Source of the DNA: Demequina salsinemoris
Lineage (GTDB): Bacteria; Actinomycetota; Actinomycetes; Actinomycetales; Demequinaceae
NCBI RefSeq assembly: GCF_000974805.1
Contig: NZ_BBQZ01000008.1
Coordinates: 122,914-186,913, forward strand
DNA: 64,000 nucleotides
Direction: 5' to 3'
A program made the position numbers and the translations under genes. The stretch's first letter is position 1, and each line of letters starts with the position of its first letter. Below the pieces are notes generated by a model. That model searched no databases, was not told the DNA's origin, and saw nothing but the letters and a program-made list of their open reading frames with translations. Of the stretch, positions 16,633 to 25,879 are shown in pieces.

Positions 16633-16675
16633 GCCGAAGGCCGGCGGGGAGGAGGCTGCCCCGCCGGCCTTCGGC
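16633..16675. terminator. Strong 17-bp hairpin
   Basis: A perfect 17-bp inverted repeat (16633-16649 and 16659-16675; arm begins GCCGAAGGCCGGCGGGG) with a 9-nt loop. It lies about 100 bp beyond the pckG stop on the minus strand and probably backs up the closer hairpin. Confidence 0.65.
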
Positions 16676-16733
16676 GTGTGCTGACCGCGACCGGTTGTCG
16701 AACCCCAGGGGCCCGGCCGCGGTCAAGGGTGGT

Positions 16734-16771
16734 GCGGCCCGGGGGCGGAGTGACGCCCGGCCCCGGGCCGC
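16734..16771 (-). terminator. Hairpin just after pckG
   Basis: Perfect 11-bp stem GCGGCCCGGGG (16734-16744) with CCCCGGGCCGC (16761-16771); the loop contains a further GGGCG/CGCCC pairing. It starts 3 bp past the pckG stop codon. Confidence 0.7.
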
Positions 16772-16774
16772 GGC

Positions 16775-18664
16775 TCAGACCGCTGACCTGAGGGAGCGCA
16801 GCCGCTGGGCCAGCGCGGCTGCGAGCTCGGCGGGGACGCGGTCCCCGAATCCCTCGAGGTAGCGGGCCATGTCCTCGGACTCCTCGGCGAGGGCCTCGGG
16901 GTCGATCGCCATGAGGCGGCGCCACTGCGCGTCGGTCACGCCCGCAGCGGCGTAGTCGATCTCGCCCTCGCCCGGCAGCCAGCCGAACGGGGTGCGCTCC
17001 GCGTCAGCCGTGCCGGACAGCCGCCCGAGAGCCCACGCGAGCACGCGGATGTTCTCCCCGAACCCGGGCCACAGGAACGTGCCGTCGGGGCCCTTGCGGA
17101 ACCAGTTGACGTGGAAGATGGCGGGTGCGTGGTGCGGGGTGCCGTGGACGCCGGCGACGGCTCCGGCCGCCTCGGCCTGCGCACCCACGCGCAGCCAGTC
17201 GGCCCAGTGGTCGGCCATGTGGATGCCGCAGAAGGGCAGCATCGCGAGCGGGTCGCGGCGCAGCTTCCCGACCGGTCCCTCGGCGGCGGCGGTCTGCTCG
17301 GACGCGAGCGAGGCGCCCATGAGGACGCCGTGCCGCCAGTCGAAGGCCTGCGCGACGAGCGGGATCTGCGTGGCCCTGCGCCCGCCGAACACGATCGCGT
17401 CGAGCACGACGCCGTCGGGCGCGTCCCAGTCCTCGGCGATCGTGGGGCAGTGGTGCGCGGCGACCGTGAAGCGCGCGTTGGGGTGCGCGGCCGGGGTCTC
17501 GGACTCGGGCGTCCAGTCGTTGCCGCGCCAGTCGATCAGGTGGGCCGGCGGCTCCTTGGTCATCCCCTCCCACCACACGTCGCCGTCGTCGGTGAGGGCG
17601 ACGTTGGTGAAGATCGTGTCGGAGACGAGCGTCTCCATCGCGACCGGGTTGGTGTCGACGGACGTGCCTGGTGCGACGCCGAAGAAGCCCGCCTCGGGGT
17701 TGATCGCGCGCAGGCGACCGTCCTCGCCGGGGCCGATCCACGCGATGTCGTCGCCGAGCGTCTCGACCTTCCAGCCGTCGACGGCGGGCCGCATCATCGC
17801 GAAGTTCGTCTTGCCGCATGCGCTCGGGAACGCGGCCGCGACGTGCCGCGCGACCCCGGGAGTCCCGGACTCATCCGCGGGCGGAGTGACCTTGAGCAGC
17901 AGCATGTGCGCGGCGAGCCAGCCCTCGTCGTGGCCGAGCGCGGTCGCGATGCGCAGCGCGAACGCCTTCTTCGCGAGGATCGCGTTGCCCCCGTAGGCGC
18001 TTCCGTAGGACCAGATCTCGCGGGTGGCGGGGAACTGGACGATGTACTTGGTCTCGTTGCACGGCCACGGAACGTCCGCATCGTCCGGGTTGAGCGGTGC
18101 GCCGACCGTGTGCGCGGCGGGCACCCAGGCCGCCCCTGCGGCGATCTGCGCGAGCGGCGCCGCGCCCATGCGGGTCATGACGCCCATGCTCACCACGACG
18201 TACGGCGAGTCGGTGACCTGCACGCCGTAGCGGGTGAGCGCGCCGCCCACGGGACCCATCGCGAAGGGGACGACGTACATCGTCCTGCCCTTCATCGCCC
18301 CGGTGAACAGGCCGGTCAACGTCTCCCTCATGGAAGCCGGGTCGGCCCAGTTGTTGGTGGGGCCCGCATCGTCCTCGTCGTCGGTGCAGATGAAGGTGCG
18401 CGACTCGACGCGCGCGACGTCCGAGGGGTTGGAGCGCGCGAGGTAGGAGCGGGGGCGCTTCTCGGGGTTGAGCTTCACGAGCGTGCCCGCGTCGATCATG
18501 AGGTCGATCAGCCCCTGGCGCTCCTCGTCGGACCCGTCGCACCAGACGATGCTGTCCGGGCTGGTCAGGGAGGCCATCTCGTCGACCCAGCGCGCGAGGT
18601 CTGCGGGAGCGGTGGTCTGGGACGGCGTGGCGGAGGTGGTGCGGCTGACGCTCGTGGCGGTCAT
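16775..18664 (-). CDS. pckG: Phosphoenolpyruvate carboxykinase (GTP)
   Basis: 629 residues, normal for GTP-dependent PCK. Visible are the substrate-binding region NNWADP (about 109), [12 protein letters not shown], the GTP P-loop [13 protein letters not shown] (about 279-291) with its reactive Cys, [11 protein letters not shown], and PHW-like NPNARFTV. The enzyme converts oxaloacetate to phosphoenolpyruvate in gluconeogenesis. It is transcribed away from an XRE-family regulator; the 122-bp spacer holds two palindromes. Several copies of the CGCATCGTCC motif (18077 and 18365) fall inside the gene. Two terminator-like hairpins follow. Confidence 0.97.
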   Translation of the reverse strand: MTATSVSRTTSATPSQTTAPADLARWVDEMASLTSPDSIVWCDGSDEERQGLIDLMIDAGTLVKLNPEKRPRSYLARSNPSDVARVESRTFICTDDEDDAGPTNNWADPASMRETLTGLFTGAMKGRTMYVVPFAMGPVGGALTRYGVQVTDSPYVVVSMGVMTRMGAAPLAQIAAGAAWVPAAHTVGAPLNPDDADVPWPCNETKYIVQFPATREIWSYGSAYGGNAILAKKAFALRIATALGHDEGWLAAHMLLLKVTPPADESGTPGVARHVAAAFPSACGKTNFAMMRPAVDGWKVETLGDDIAWIGPGEDGRLRAINPEAGFFGVAPGTSVDTNPVAMETLVSDTIFTNVALTDDGDVWWEGMTKEPPAHLIDWRGNDWTPESETPAAHPNARFTVAAHHCPTIAEDWDAPDGVVLDAIVFGGRRATQIPLVAQAFDWRHGVLMGASLASEQTAAAEGPVGKLRRDPLAMLPFCGIHMADHWADWLRVGAQAEAAGAVAGVHGTPHHAPAIFHVNWFRKGPDGTFLWPGFGENIRVLAWALGRLSGTADAERTPFGWLPGEGEIDYAAAGVTDAQWRRLMAIDPEALAEESEDMARYLEGFGDRVPAELAAALAQRLRSLRSAV

Positions 18665-18751
18665 GGGGACTCCTCATCGAGATCCGGGGAAAAATCGACC
18701 TTGCATTGCCAGCCTATGCACACAGAGTTCTGCACTTCTGGGGAAAAGTCT

Positions 18752-18773
18752 GTGAATTTCACGAAATCTTTCG
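18752..18773. promoter_or_regulatory. Two adjoining palindromes between pckG and its divergent regulator
   Basis: GTGAA-T-TTCAC (18752-18762) abuts CGAAA-TC-TTTCG (18762-18773), 14-35 bp before the regulator's GTG start and about 90 bp before pckG. They are in an AT-rich patch. A shared operator for the XRE regulator is the simplest reading. Confidence 0.55.
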
Positions 18774-18786
18774 ATATCGTGACGAT

Positions 18787-20232
18787 GTGGCAGATCTCAA
18801 CTACCTCGGCCGGCGCATCCGCCACGCGCGGACGCAGGCCGGGCTGACCCTCGCGCAGCTCGGCGCCGAGGTCGGGATCGCTCCCAGCCAGCTGTCGCTG
18901 ATCGAGAACGGCCACCGCGAGCCGCGCCTCACCGCGCTCAACGCGATCGCCAGCCGGCTCGGCGTCACCGTGTCGGAGCTCATCGAGCCCACGCCTCCCA
19001 GTCGGCGGGACGCGCTCGAAGTTGAGCTCGAGGCCGCGCAGAGCACGCAGGCGTATCGCGAGCTCGGCCTGCCGGAGGTGCGCCCGCCGCGCACCGTCCC
19101 CGACGACGTCCTCACCGCGCTGGTCGGCCTGCACCGCGAGCTCGAGCGCCGCAACCGCCTCGCGATCGCGACCCCCGAGGAGGCCAGGCGCGCCAACACC
19201 CGCCAGCGCCTTCACATGCAGCAGCGGGACGACTACCTGCCCGAGATCGAGGAGCTCGCCGAGAAGGACGTCTCCGACGCGGGCCACGACACGGGCGCGC
19301 TCACGCACCGCACCGTCGGGCTGATGGCGGAACGGCTGGGGCTCGAGATCGTGCACGTCGACGACATCCCGCACTCCGCGCGCTGCGTCCTGGACCTCGA
19401 GAACGGCCGCATCTACACGCCGCTCGCGTCGATCCCGGGCGGCCACGGGCTGCGCTCGCTCGCGCTGCAGGCGATGGCGCACCTGCGGCTCGGGCACGGC
19501 GAGCCGAAGGACTACGGCGACTTCCTGCGCCAGCGCCAGGAGGCGAGCTACTACGCGGCGGCGTGCCTCCTGCCGCGCGCGGCGGCCACGGCGTTCCTCA
19601 TCCGCGCGCGCGACGAGCACGACATCGCGATCGAGGACCTGCGCGACGCGTTCGGCGTCACCCACGAGGCGGCGGCGCTGCGTTTCTCCAACCTCGCGAC
19701 CTCGCAGCTCGGGATCCCGCTCCACGTGCTGCGCGTCGCGGGCGACGGCGCGATCGTCAAGGCGTACGAGAACGACGGGCTGCCGCTGCCGGTCGACGCG
19801 ACGGGCGCGACCGAGGGGCAGACCGTTTGCCGCGAGTGGAGCGCGCGCCAGGCCTTCGCGCGCCGCTTCCGCACCACGGAGTACTACCAGTACACGGACA
19901 CGCCCGCGGGCACGTTCTTCGAGGCGACGCAGACGGGGACGACGGGCGCCGACGAGTTCGCGATCACCGTCGGCGTGCCCTACAAGGAGTCGCGCTGGTT
20001 CCGCGGCCGCGAGTCGACCATCAGGACGGTCTCACGTTGCCCCGACCTGTCGTGCTGTCGCAGGCCCGATGCGGAGGTCGCCGCGCGCTGGGGCGGCCGC
20101 GCGTGGGTGTCGCCGCGCGTGCACACGCACACGTTCTCGCCGCTTCCGCAGGGCACGTACCCGGGCGTGGATGACGGCGAGCTGTACGCGTTCCTCGAGG
20201 CGCACCGGGGCGACGCGCACCCGGAGGGCTGA
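18787..20232 (+). CDS. XRE-family regulator with IrrE-like domain (RamB/ScfR type)
   Basis: 481 residues. The N-terminal helix-turn-helix (about 7-62; RIRHARTQAGLTLAQLG, SQLSLIENGHREP) is followed by a helical linker, an IrrE/DUF955-like segment in which the zinc motif is degenerate (QAMAHLRLGHGE, about 245-256), and a C-terminal DUF2083-like part with a Cys cluster CPDLSCC (about 418). This is the layout of actinobacterial RamB/ScfR regulators, which control acetate, propionate and glyoxylate genes and bind short acyl-CoA. Divergence from pckG supports a role in carbon control. GTG 18787 was chosen because it begins the conserved DLNYLGRRI; upstream in-frame sequence covers the promoter region. 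Confidence 0.82.
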   Translation: MADLNYLGRRIRHARTQAGLTLAQLGAEVGIAPSQLSLIENGHREPRLTALNAIASRLGVTVSELIEPTPPSRRDALEVELEAAQSTQAYRELGLPEVRPPRTVPDDVLTALVGLHRELERRNRLAIATPEEARRANTRQRLHMQQRDDYLPEIEELAEKDVSDAGHDTGALTHRTVGLMAERLGLEIVHVDDIPHSARCVLDLENGRIYTPLASIPGGHGLRSLALQAMAHLRLGHGEPKDYGDFLRQRQEASYYAAACLLPRAAATAFLIRARDEHDIAIEDLRDAFGVTHEAAALRFSNLATSQLGIPLHVLRVAGDGAIVKAYENDGLPLPVDATGATEGQTVCREWSARQAFARRFRTTEYYQYTDTPAGTFFEATQTGTTGADEFAITVGVPYKESRWFRGRESTIRTVSRCPDLSCCRRPDAEVAARWGGRAWVSPRVHTHTFSPLPQGTYPGVDDGELYAFLEAHRGDAHPEG

Positions 20233-20242
20233 CGCCTCCTCC

Positions 20243-20340
20243 GACAGTCTGAACCAATCTCGCCTCCCACACACGAGCGTGTCGCGCAACCATGCGGTGC
20301 GTCGCCGGGGTTTCGCGGTTCAGATTGGTTCACAGTGTCG
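20243..20340. repeat. Long palindromic intergenic element, second type
   Basis: Arms CCGACAGTCTGAACCAATCT (20241-20260) and AGATTGGTTCACAGTGTCGG (20322-20341) are inverted repeats with three mismatches. The 61-bp interior has GTGTCGCGC and further local pairing. Size and layout resemble the TGACAC family, but the arm sequence is different. It is followed directly by a GGACGATGCG copy (20348). Confidence 0.8.
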
Positions 20341-20397
20341 GGCACAGGGACGATGCGGCGGCCGGGGACCCGGGCGACTGCCAGGTACCCGGAGGGC

Positions 20398-22206
20398 CTA
20401 GTCCTCCAGGCGGAGCGGCGACGGGGTGACCGTCGGGAGGATCGTGACCTCGACGGGGGTCACCCCGACGCGCACGGAGATCGCGCGGTTGAGCTGGTCG
20501 ACGAGCGCGGTCTGCAGGTCGGCGGGGTCGGGGGCCTCGTCGGGGCCGACGAGCATCACGGTGACCTCGCCGCCGTCGATCGAGATGGACTGCACGAGCA
20601 GGTCCGAGTCCTCGCCGAGCCAGTCGTCGACGATCAGCTCGACCTCGCGCGACTGCGCGGTCGCGTTGAGCGCGCCCTCCGAGGAGAACGCGAGGGGCAC
20701 CAGGATCACGGCGCCGAGCGCGACGTAGGGCGCGACGGTCGCGGCGACGCCCCAGGGGTTGCGCTGCAGGATCTTGTGGCGCGCGAAACCGGTGAGCACG
20801 AAGACGAGCGCCGCGGCGATCGTGATCGCGACGAAGTTGGTGAGGAACAGCAGGAGGGCGCCGCCGGCATCGGCCCAGCGCTTGCTGGCGAGGGCGATGC
20901 CGACCACGGCGAGCGGGGGCACCAACGCGACGGCGATCGCGACGCCCGCGATGCCCGACGAGACGCGCGAGTTCACGGTCGCGAACGCTCCGGCCGCACC
21001 CGCCGCGATCGCGATGAGCATGTCGAGCGCGGTCGGGTTGACGCGGGAGATGATCTGCGTGTTCGTGTCGAAGCTGACCACGGCCGGGGCCCATGAGGCG
21101 AGCCCGTAGGCGAGCAGGATCGCGGCGCTCGCGCCGAGCGCGACGAGCAGCACCGAGTTGCCGGCGCGGTGCGACCAGCCGTTGACGAGCGCGCCGGCGA
21201 GCCCGAGGATCGGCACCATCAGCGGGGCGACGAGCATCGCGCCGATGACGACGGCGGTCGAGTCGGCGAGCACCGCGTAGGTGGCGATCGCGACCGACAG
21301 GAACAGCATCACCCACCACGCGCCGAGCTTCGACAGCCTGTCGTCGCCCTCGAAGTAGAGGCTGTCGCTGAGCTCGGCACGCTGCGACCTGCCGATGTCG
21401 GAGGTGCGGATCCAGTCCCACAGCACCTCGGCGACGGTCGTGGAGTACGGGTCGAGGGTGGTGCGCTCGGGGTGGTCGGAGTAGCGCAGCCCCCACGCGA
21501 TCAGCAGGGCGCCGAGCACGAGCCCGCCGACGGCGAAGAAGACCAGCAGCCCCTCGATCGTGGCGAGGGGCGAGTTGATCGCCATCACGGACAGCGCGGC
21601 GGTGACGACGCCGGACGCCACGCGCAGCGCGCGGTGATGCACGCCAGCGCGGCGGCGCAGCGACTGCACGATCACGAGCACCGAACGCGCGAACACGTAG
21701 ATGCCCGCGATCCAGATGGTGAGCGAGACCCCGGTGTGGCTGGGGAGGTTGAGGTCAGCGAAGCGGGAGGCGCTCTCGATCCAGGCGAGCAGGCCCACGA
21801 CGCCGAGGAACGCGAGCGTGAGGATCGCGCGGATCAGCACGTAGACGCGGTTGCGGTCGCGGCCCCAGCGACGCTTGCCCGAGAACACGTAGCGGATGTC
21901 GAGCAGCGCGGAGCCGAGCAGGGCGATCGCGACGACGGCCTGCAGCGCGGTGAGGGCGAAGTCGTGCAGCAGCAGCACGGTCGCGCCGCCGAGCGCGGCG
22001 CCGACGCCGCGCAGCGCGACGGGGTTGAGCAGGCTGAGCAGGGTGACGCGGACCGTGGAGCCGACGGTGGGCGCGCCGCTGCTGAGCGACGGGATCGCGC
22101 CGGTGGGGGGCGTCGCTGGCGGGGTGGACGATGCGTCGGCAGGCGGCCTGGACGATGCGTCGGTGGGCGCGTCGGAGCGCCCGTCGTCCTTGGTGTCACC
22201 CGTCAT
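20398..22206 (-). CDS. DUF308(HdeD-like)-DUF389 fusion membrane protein
   Basis: 602 residues. A disordered Pro/Ser/Thr N-terminus (1-50) precedes about six helices (50-215) resembling HdeD/DUF308. A cytoplasmic linker (about 215-300) leads to the DUF389 core (about 300-510) with GAMLVAPLMVPILGLAGALVNG-type and GVAIAVALVPPLAVVGIAL-type segments. A soluble C-terminal domain (about 515-602) follows. DUF389 proteins are membrane proteins of unknown transport role; the DUF308 part in the same chain is unusual. ATG 22206 has GAGGGAG. Two motif copies (22126 and 22150) encode the DASS repeats in the disordered N-terminus. Confidence 0.8.
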   Translation of the reverse strand: MTGDTKDDGRSDAPTDASSRPPADASSTPPATPPTGAIPSLSSGAPTVGSTVRVTLLSLLNPVALRGVGAALGGATVLLLHDFALTALQAVVAIALLGSALLDIRYVFSGKRRWGRDRNRVYVLIRAILTLAFLGVVGLLAWIESASRFADLNLPSHTGVSLTIWIAGIYVFARSVLVIVQSLRRRAGVHHRALRVASGVVTAALSVMAINSPLATIEGLLVFFAVGGLVLGALLIAWGLRYSDHPERTTLDPYSTTVAEVLWDWIRTSDIGRSQRAELSDSLYFEGDDRLSKLGAWWVMLFLSVAIATYAVLADSTAVVIGAMLVAPLMVPILGLAGALVNGWSHRAGNSVLLVALGASAAILLAYGLASWAPAVVSFDTNTQIISRVNPTALDMLIAIAAGAAGAFATVNSRVSSGIAGVAIAVALVPPLAVVGIALASKRWADAGGALLLFLTNFVAITIAAALVFVLTGFARHKILQRNPWGVAATVAPYVALGAVILVPLAFSSEGALNATAQSREVELIVDDWLGEDSDLLVQSISIDGGEVTVMLVGPDEAPDPADLQTALVDQLNRAISVRVGVTPVEVTILPTVTPSPLRLED

Positions 22207-22364
22207 GGTCCGCTCCCTCTCGGCAGGGCCCGTCGCGCGGCGTCGGCCTCGGAGGGTCGCGCGCACGGGGCCGATGCCCTCATCCTAGATCCGTGCTCCC
22301 TTCCTGGTAAGCGCCGCGAACCGTGCATAGAATCGCGAGGTAGGGATACGTGCGAGGAGCAGCC

Positions 22365-23192
22365 ATGAGGACGTCCACCGTTGTGCGTCGAGCGCTCGCG
22401 CTCGCGGCCGTCCTGGCGCTCTCGGCCTGCTACTCGGCTCCGTCGCAGGAGGCGATCAGCGCCTCGCATTCGTCGTTCCTTGAGTCGAAGTCGGCGTCCG
22501 AGGCGGCGAGCGCCGCGGCGTCGGCGGCCGACATCGTCACGTACTCGCTGTCGCAGGAGGACCAGGACAACCACGTCAGCTACATCGTCACGTCGCAGGA
22601 GCAGACGATCGACGTGTACGACTCCGCGAACGGCGAGGTCTCGCAGACCATCGACGCCGCCGACGTCCTCACCGTGCCGGACTCGACGCCGCTCACGTTC
22701 CTCGTGAAGACGCGGGCGTCGGGCTGGTACGAGGTCTACCTCCCGGTGCGCCCCAACGGGACGACGGGCTGGGTCAAGGCGGACGACGTCAAGGTCGCCA
22801 CCACCCAGTACTGGGTCGAGGTCGATGTCGCGAACTTCGAGCTCACCGTGTGGGACGGCACGGAGGAGCAGTTCTCCACCGAGATCGGTGTGGGCCGCGA
22901 CGACCGGCCGACCCCCGGCGGCGTCTACTACATCCGCGAGCTGCTCGCGGTGCCCGACTCGACCGGCGTCTACGGCCCGTACGCGTACGGGTTGTCGGGC
23001 TTCCAGCCGGTGCTCGACAGCTTCAACGGCGGCGACGCCGTGATCGGCATCCACGGCACGAACGAACCCGACAAGCTCGGGTCGTTCGTCTCGAGCGGCT
23101 GCATCCGGATGAGCAACGACGCGATCACCCAGATCGTCGAGGAGATCGGGCTGCCGCTCGGCACCCCGGTCTACATCGACGAGGAGGAGTAG
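22365..23192 (+). CDS. L,D-transpeptidase lipoprotein (YkuD), paralogue 1
   Basis: 275 residues. A lipobox LSAC (Cys about 22) directs lipid anchoring. A SH3-like segment (about 78-140; TIDVYDSANGEV, GWYEVYLPVRPNGTTGWVK) precedes the YkuD domain (about 148-273) with GVGRDDRPTPGGVYY, the catalytic His in IHGTN (H230) and the nucleophile in SSGCIRM (C246). YkuD enzymes form 3-3 peptidoglycan cross-links or attach proteins to peptidoglycan. ATG 22365 follows CGAGGAG. The protein is closely paralogous to the one at 25880, and secreted PSYTG-tail proteins lie between and beyond them. Confidence 0.93.
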   Translation: MRTSTVVRRALALAAVLALSACYSAPSQEAISASHSSFLESKSASEAASAAASAADIVTYSLSQEDQDNHVSYIVTSQEQTIDVYDSANGEVSQTIDAADVLTVPDSTPLTFLVKTRASGWYEVYLPVRPNGTTGWVKADDVKVATTQYWVEVDVANFELTVWDGTEEQFSTEIGVGRDDRPTPGGVYYIRELLAVPDSTGVYGPYAYGLSGFQPVLDSFNGGDAVIGIHGTNEPDKLGSFVSSGCIRMSNDAITQIVEEIGLPLGTPVYIDEEE

Positions 23193-23195
23193 GCC

Positions 23196-23257
23196 GCATC
23201 GTCCCTGTCCGGGGATTCCCCGGACGATGCGTCGGCCAGGCGAGCACCGCATCGTCC
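23196..23257. repeat. Inverted pair plus single copy of the GCATCGTCC motif
   Basis: GCATCGTCC (23196-23204) and GGACGATGC (23222-23230) form an inverted pair enclosing a nested GTCCGGGG/CCCCGGAC hairpin (23207-23225). A third copy, CGCATCGTCC, starts at 23248. The pair lies 4 bp after the transpeptidase stop codon and could act as its terminator. The rest of the gap to 23489 holds only a hairpin. Confidence 0.85.
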
Positions 23258-23437
23258 CTTCTCCTGGGTCCGGACATGCGAAGCCGACACCGACCCGCGA
23301 AAATCTGGGCGGGCGGATCGGCGCCGGCTTCGGGGGGCTCCTCGTCTCGCGACCCCGCCCGCTGGCGAGTGCATGGGGGCGTACCCAGCGGGGTCCGGTG
23401 ATGGGGTGCGGTAGGCGGTTCTCCCCGGGATCGACGG

Positions 23438-23460
23438 CCGGGCCGGGTGGTGTGGCCCGG
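23438..23460 (-). terminator. Hairpin downstream of the first PSYTG-tail gene
   Basis: CCGGGCC (23438-23444) pairs with GGCCCGG (23454-23460), 30 bp beyond the minus-strand stop codon at 23490. Confidence 0.45.
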
Positions 23461-23489
23461 ACCGACCGTCTGCTAGTGCTTCAGTGGCG

Positions 23490-25700
23490 TCATCCCGTGT
23501 AGGACGGGGTGGCGGTGACCGCGGTCGCGGCCGTCGCGGACTTGACCGTGACGGTCTTCACCGTGGTCTTCGTGGTGGTCGTGGTCTTCGTCTCGCCCGC
23601 GGCTTCCTCGCCGCTCTGGGGCTCGACGCAGGTGGCCTGCGATCCGGTGAGGACATCCTCGACGGTCTCGCCGCCGTAGGTGATGTCGATCGCCCAGTCG
23701 TAGCCGGTCGTCGGCAGCTCGCTTGCGGCGATGCTGTCGCTGAAGGACATGTCCCCGTCGTCATCGACGAGGGTCGTCTTGAGACCGTTGTCGATGTAGA
23801 TGAGGTACTGGATGTCGCCGTCGGGCTCGTTGCCGTACTCGGCGTCCAGGGTCATGCCGTCATCGCACGAGGTGACCACGTCGAGCGTGGGCTTGGCGAA
23901 TCCGGTCTCACCCGTGCCGAGGCACGCGGTCGTGAACTCGACTCCCGACCACTCCCATGTGCCCTCATCGAGCGCATAGCCGTCGGTCGCGGAGCCCATG
24001 AGGGTCCACGTGCCGGTCAGCGGGTCGAAGGTGACCGTGTACATCACGCCGTCGATCACGTCGCCGTCGTTGATGTACATGGGCTCGCCCTCCACCGCCA
24101 TGACGAACATGTCGTTGGCGAAGACGCCGTCAGGGTTGCACTTGGGCAGCAGCCCCACGGTCGGTTCCTCGACCACGCACGGTGTGGTGTCCTCGGCGAC
24201 GCGCACTCTCAGTGAGGTGCCGCCGTAGGGGAACACGTAGCCGTCGTCGGTCGTGGCGATCGACACCCACATGCCGTTGTCCGCGTTGTACACGGGCTCG
24301 GTGTAGGTGATGTGGTCTGTCTCGGGAGCGGTGACGATGTCGCCGCCCGGGATGCCGCAGACGGGCTCGGTGATCAGATCATCGGGCTCGACCACGCATG
24401 GCGATTCGTCCTCGGTGTACGTGAGGATGGTCATCGTCTTGTGGTTCGGGAACACCGTCCCAGGAGGCGCGAAGGCGACGACCGCGTAGACGGGGCCGTC
24501 CTCATCGAGCCAGAGGTAGCCGACGCCCGGAGTCTTGTCGATCGACACGTCGTCGTTCGGCGGGATGCCGCAGACGGCCACTCCCACCAGCTCACCTGGG
24601 GAGATGACGCACGGGCTCCTGTCTTCGTAGAACGTCCAGACGCTCTGGGTGTTCTTCGGGATGAAGTCGGCGTCGGGGTTGACGGGCTTCGCCGTCACGA
24701 CCCACTTCTTGTGGCCGTCGACCCACGTGTAGTCGAGGTAGTACGTGGCGTCCCCGACGGGGGTCCACTCGTCCTCGACGAGCATCGTGTCGCCGACCAT
24801 GAAGTCGTCGTTCGGCGGGAGTCCGCACACAGGCACGTGAGTCGGCGCGGTCGGGATGAGCTTGCACTTGTCCCAGTCCTCGCTGAAGTACTTGTGAGTG
24901 TCCGTGCCCTCCTTGAACTTGTAGCCCTCGGCAGGCTTGAACTCCACCTTCCACTTGTTCGCCTGGGGGCTCCAGACGACCTTGTACATGACGTTGCCGA
25001 CGGTCTTCCACTCGGCGGTCAGCATGGTGTCCCCGACGTAGAACTGGTCGTTGGGGCCGGCGCCGCAGACCTCCTTGTGCATGACTCTCGCGGGCTCGGT
25101 GTACTGCAGGCATCTCTCGCCCGAGTCGGTGTACTCGGCGACCTTCATGGCCTTGGATCCGTCGGCGAACTTGTAGCCCTCCTTGGCGTAGGCCCAGACC
25201 TCGACCGTGGCTCCGTCCTTCTTGGTGTCGTAGGAGACTCCCTCGCTCTTGAAGAACTTGACCTCGACGTTGTTCACGACGTCAGGCCCGTTGCACGGGT
25301 CGTTGAAGGCAGGGTCCTTCGGGTAGGCGACCTCGAGCTCCGGGGCAGCCTTGCAGTGGTTGTTCCAGAGCACCTGGTTCTCGGCCGTCCAGTTCAGGCC
25401 GGCGTAGTGCACGTCACCCTGGTCGAACGGCGGGATGATGTCGGTTCCGTGCACCTCGTGGTGGCTCTGGAGCTCGACCTTGCCATTGATGGCCTTCCAG
25501 CTCACGGAGTTCTCGGTGAACCCCGGTGCGCCGTAGTCACGGTGACAGATCGTCACCTTGTTCTGTGATTCGACGACGACCGGAGTTTCCTCTCCTGGTC
25601 CCTCGTCGCCGCCTGTGGTGGCGTATGCCGCGCCGCCCCAGGCGAGTGTTGATATCGCGGCGACCGTCAAGGCCGCGGCGACCTTCCTCCAGCGCTTCAT
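23490..25700 (-). CDS. Secreted Cys-rich repetitive protein with C-terminal PSYTG tail
   Basis: 736 residues. Signal peptide MKRWRKVAAALTVAAISTLA...AAYA (about 1-27). A first region (about 45-140) has KVTICHRDYGAPG and NNHCKAAPELE, resembling the Cys-containing domain often seen at the N-terminus of actinobacterial surface proteins. It is followed by six or seven repeats of about 70-90 residues bounded by (V/E)CG(I/L/A)(P/G)PND(D/Q) and (D/E)-x-SPC(V/L), and by a Thr/Lys-rich stalk. The chain ends in TATPSYTG with no hydrophobic anchor. Two other secreted proteins here share that last pentapeptide. It is divergent from the second transpeptidase. ATG 25700 was chosen to give a proper signal peptide. 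Function unknown; a wall-associated role is inferred. Confidence 0.8.
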   Translation of the reverse strand: MKRWRKVAAALTVAAISTLAWGGAAYATTGGDEGPGEETPVVVESQNKVTICHRDYGAPGFTENSVSWKAINGKVELQSHHEVHGTDIIPPFDQGDVHYAGLNWTAENQVLWNNHCKAAPELEVAYPKDPAFNDPCNGPDVVNNVEVKFFKSEGVSYDTKKDGATVEVWAYAKEGYKFADGSKAMKVAEYTDSGERCLQYTEPARVMHKEVCGAGPNDQFYVGDTMLTAEWKTVGNVMYKVVWSPQANKWKVEFKPAEGYKFKEGTDTHKYFSEDWDKCKLIPTAPTHVPVCGLPPNDDFMVGDTMLVEDEWTPVGDATYYLDYTWVDGHKKWVVTAKPVNPDADFIPKNTQSVWTFYEDRSPCVISPGELVGVAVCGIPPNDDVSIDKTPGVGYLWLDEDGPVYAVVAFAPPGTVFPNHKTMTILTYTEDESPCVVEPDDLITEPVCGIPGGDIVTAPETDHITYTEPVYNADNGMWVSIATTDDGYVFPYGGTSLRVRVAEDTTPCVVEEPTVGLLPKCNPDGVFANDMFVMAVEGEPMYINDGDVIDGVMYTVTFDPLTGTWTLMGSATDGYALDEGTWEWSGVEFTTACLGTGETGFAKPTLDVVTSCDDGMTLDAEYGNEPDGDIQYLIYIDNGLKTTLVDDDGDMSFSDSIAASELPTTGYDWAIDITYGGETVEDVLTGSQATCVEPQSGEEAAGETKTTTTTKTTVKTVTVKSATAATAVTATPSYTG

Positions 25701-25801
25701 CGCGCTCACCCACCTCAGCAGAGGTCCGGAGGATCCCTCTTCCCCCTGGATGGCCTCTTCGGTCACAGTAGGCACGTGGCTGTGAAATCTGCAACAGATA
25801 C

Positions 25802-25830
25802 TTGCATTTCTGCCCCGTTGTTGATATATG
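25802..25830 (+). promoter_or_regulatory. Possible promoter of the second transpeptidase gene
   Basis: TTGCAT (25802-25807) and TATATG (25825-25830) are separated by 17 bp in the AT-rich divergent spacer 25701-25879. Confidence 0.35.
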
Positions 25831-25879
25831 GCGAATCGTTGACTCTTTCGCGTGGTTCGGGGTCGTCTGAGGGGGAGAG

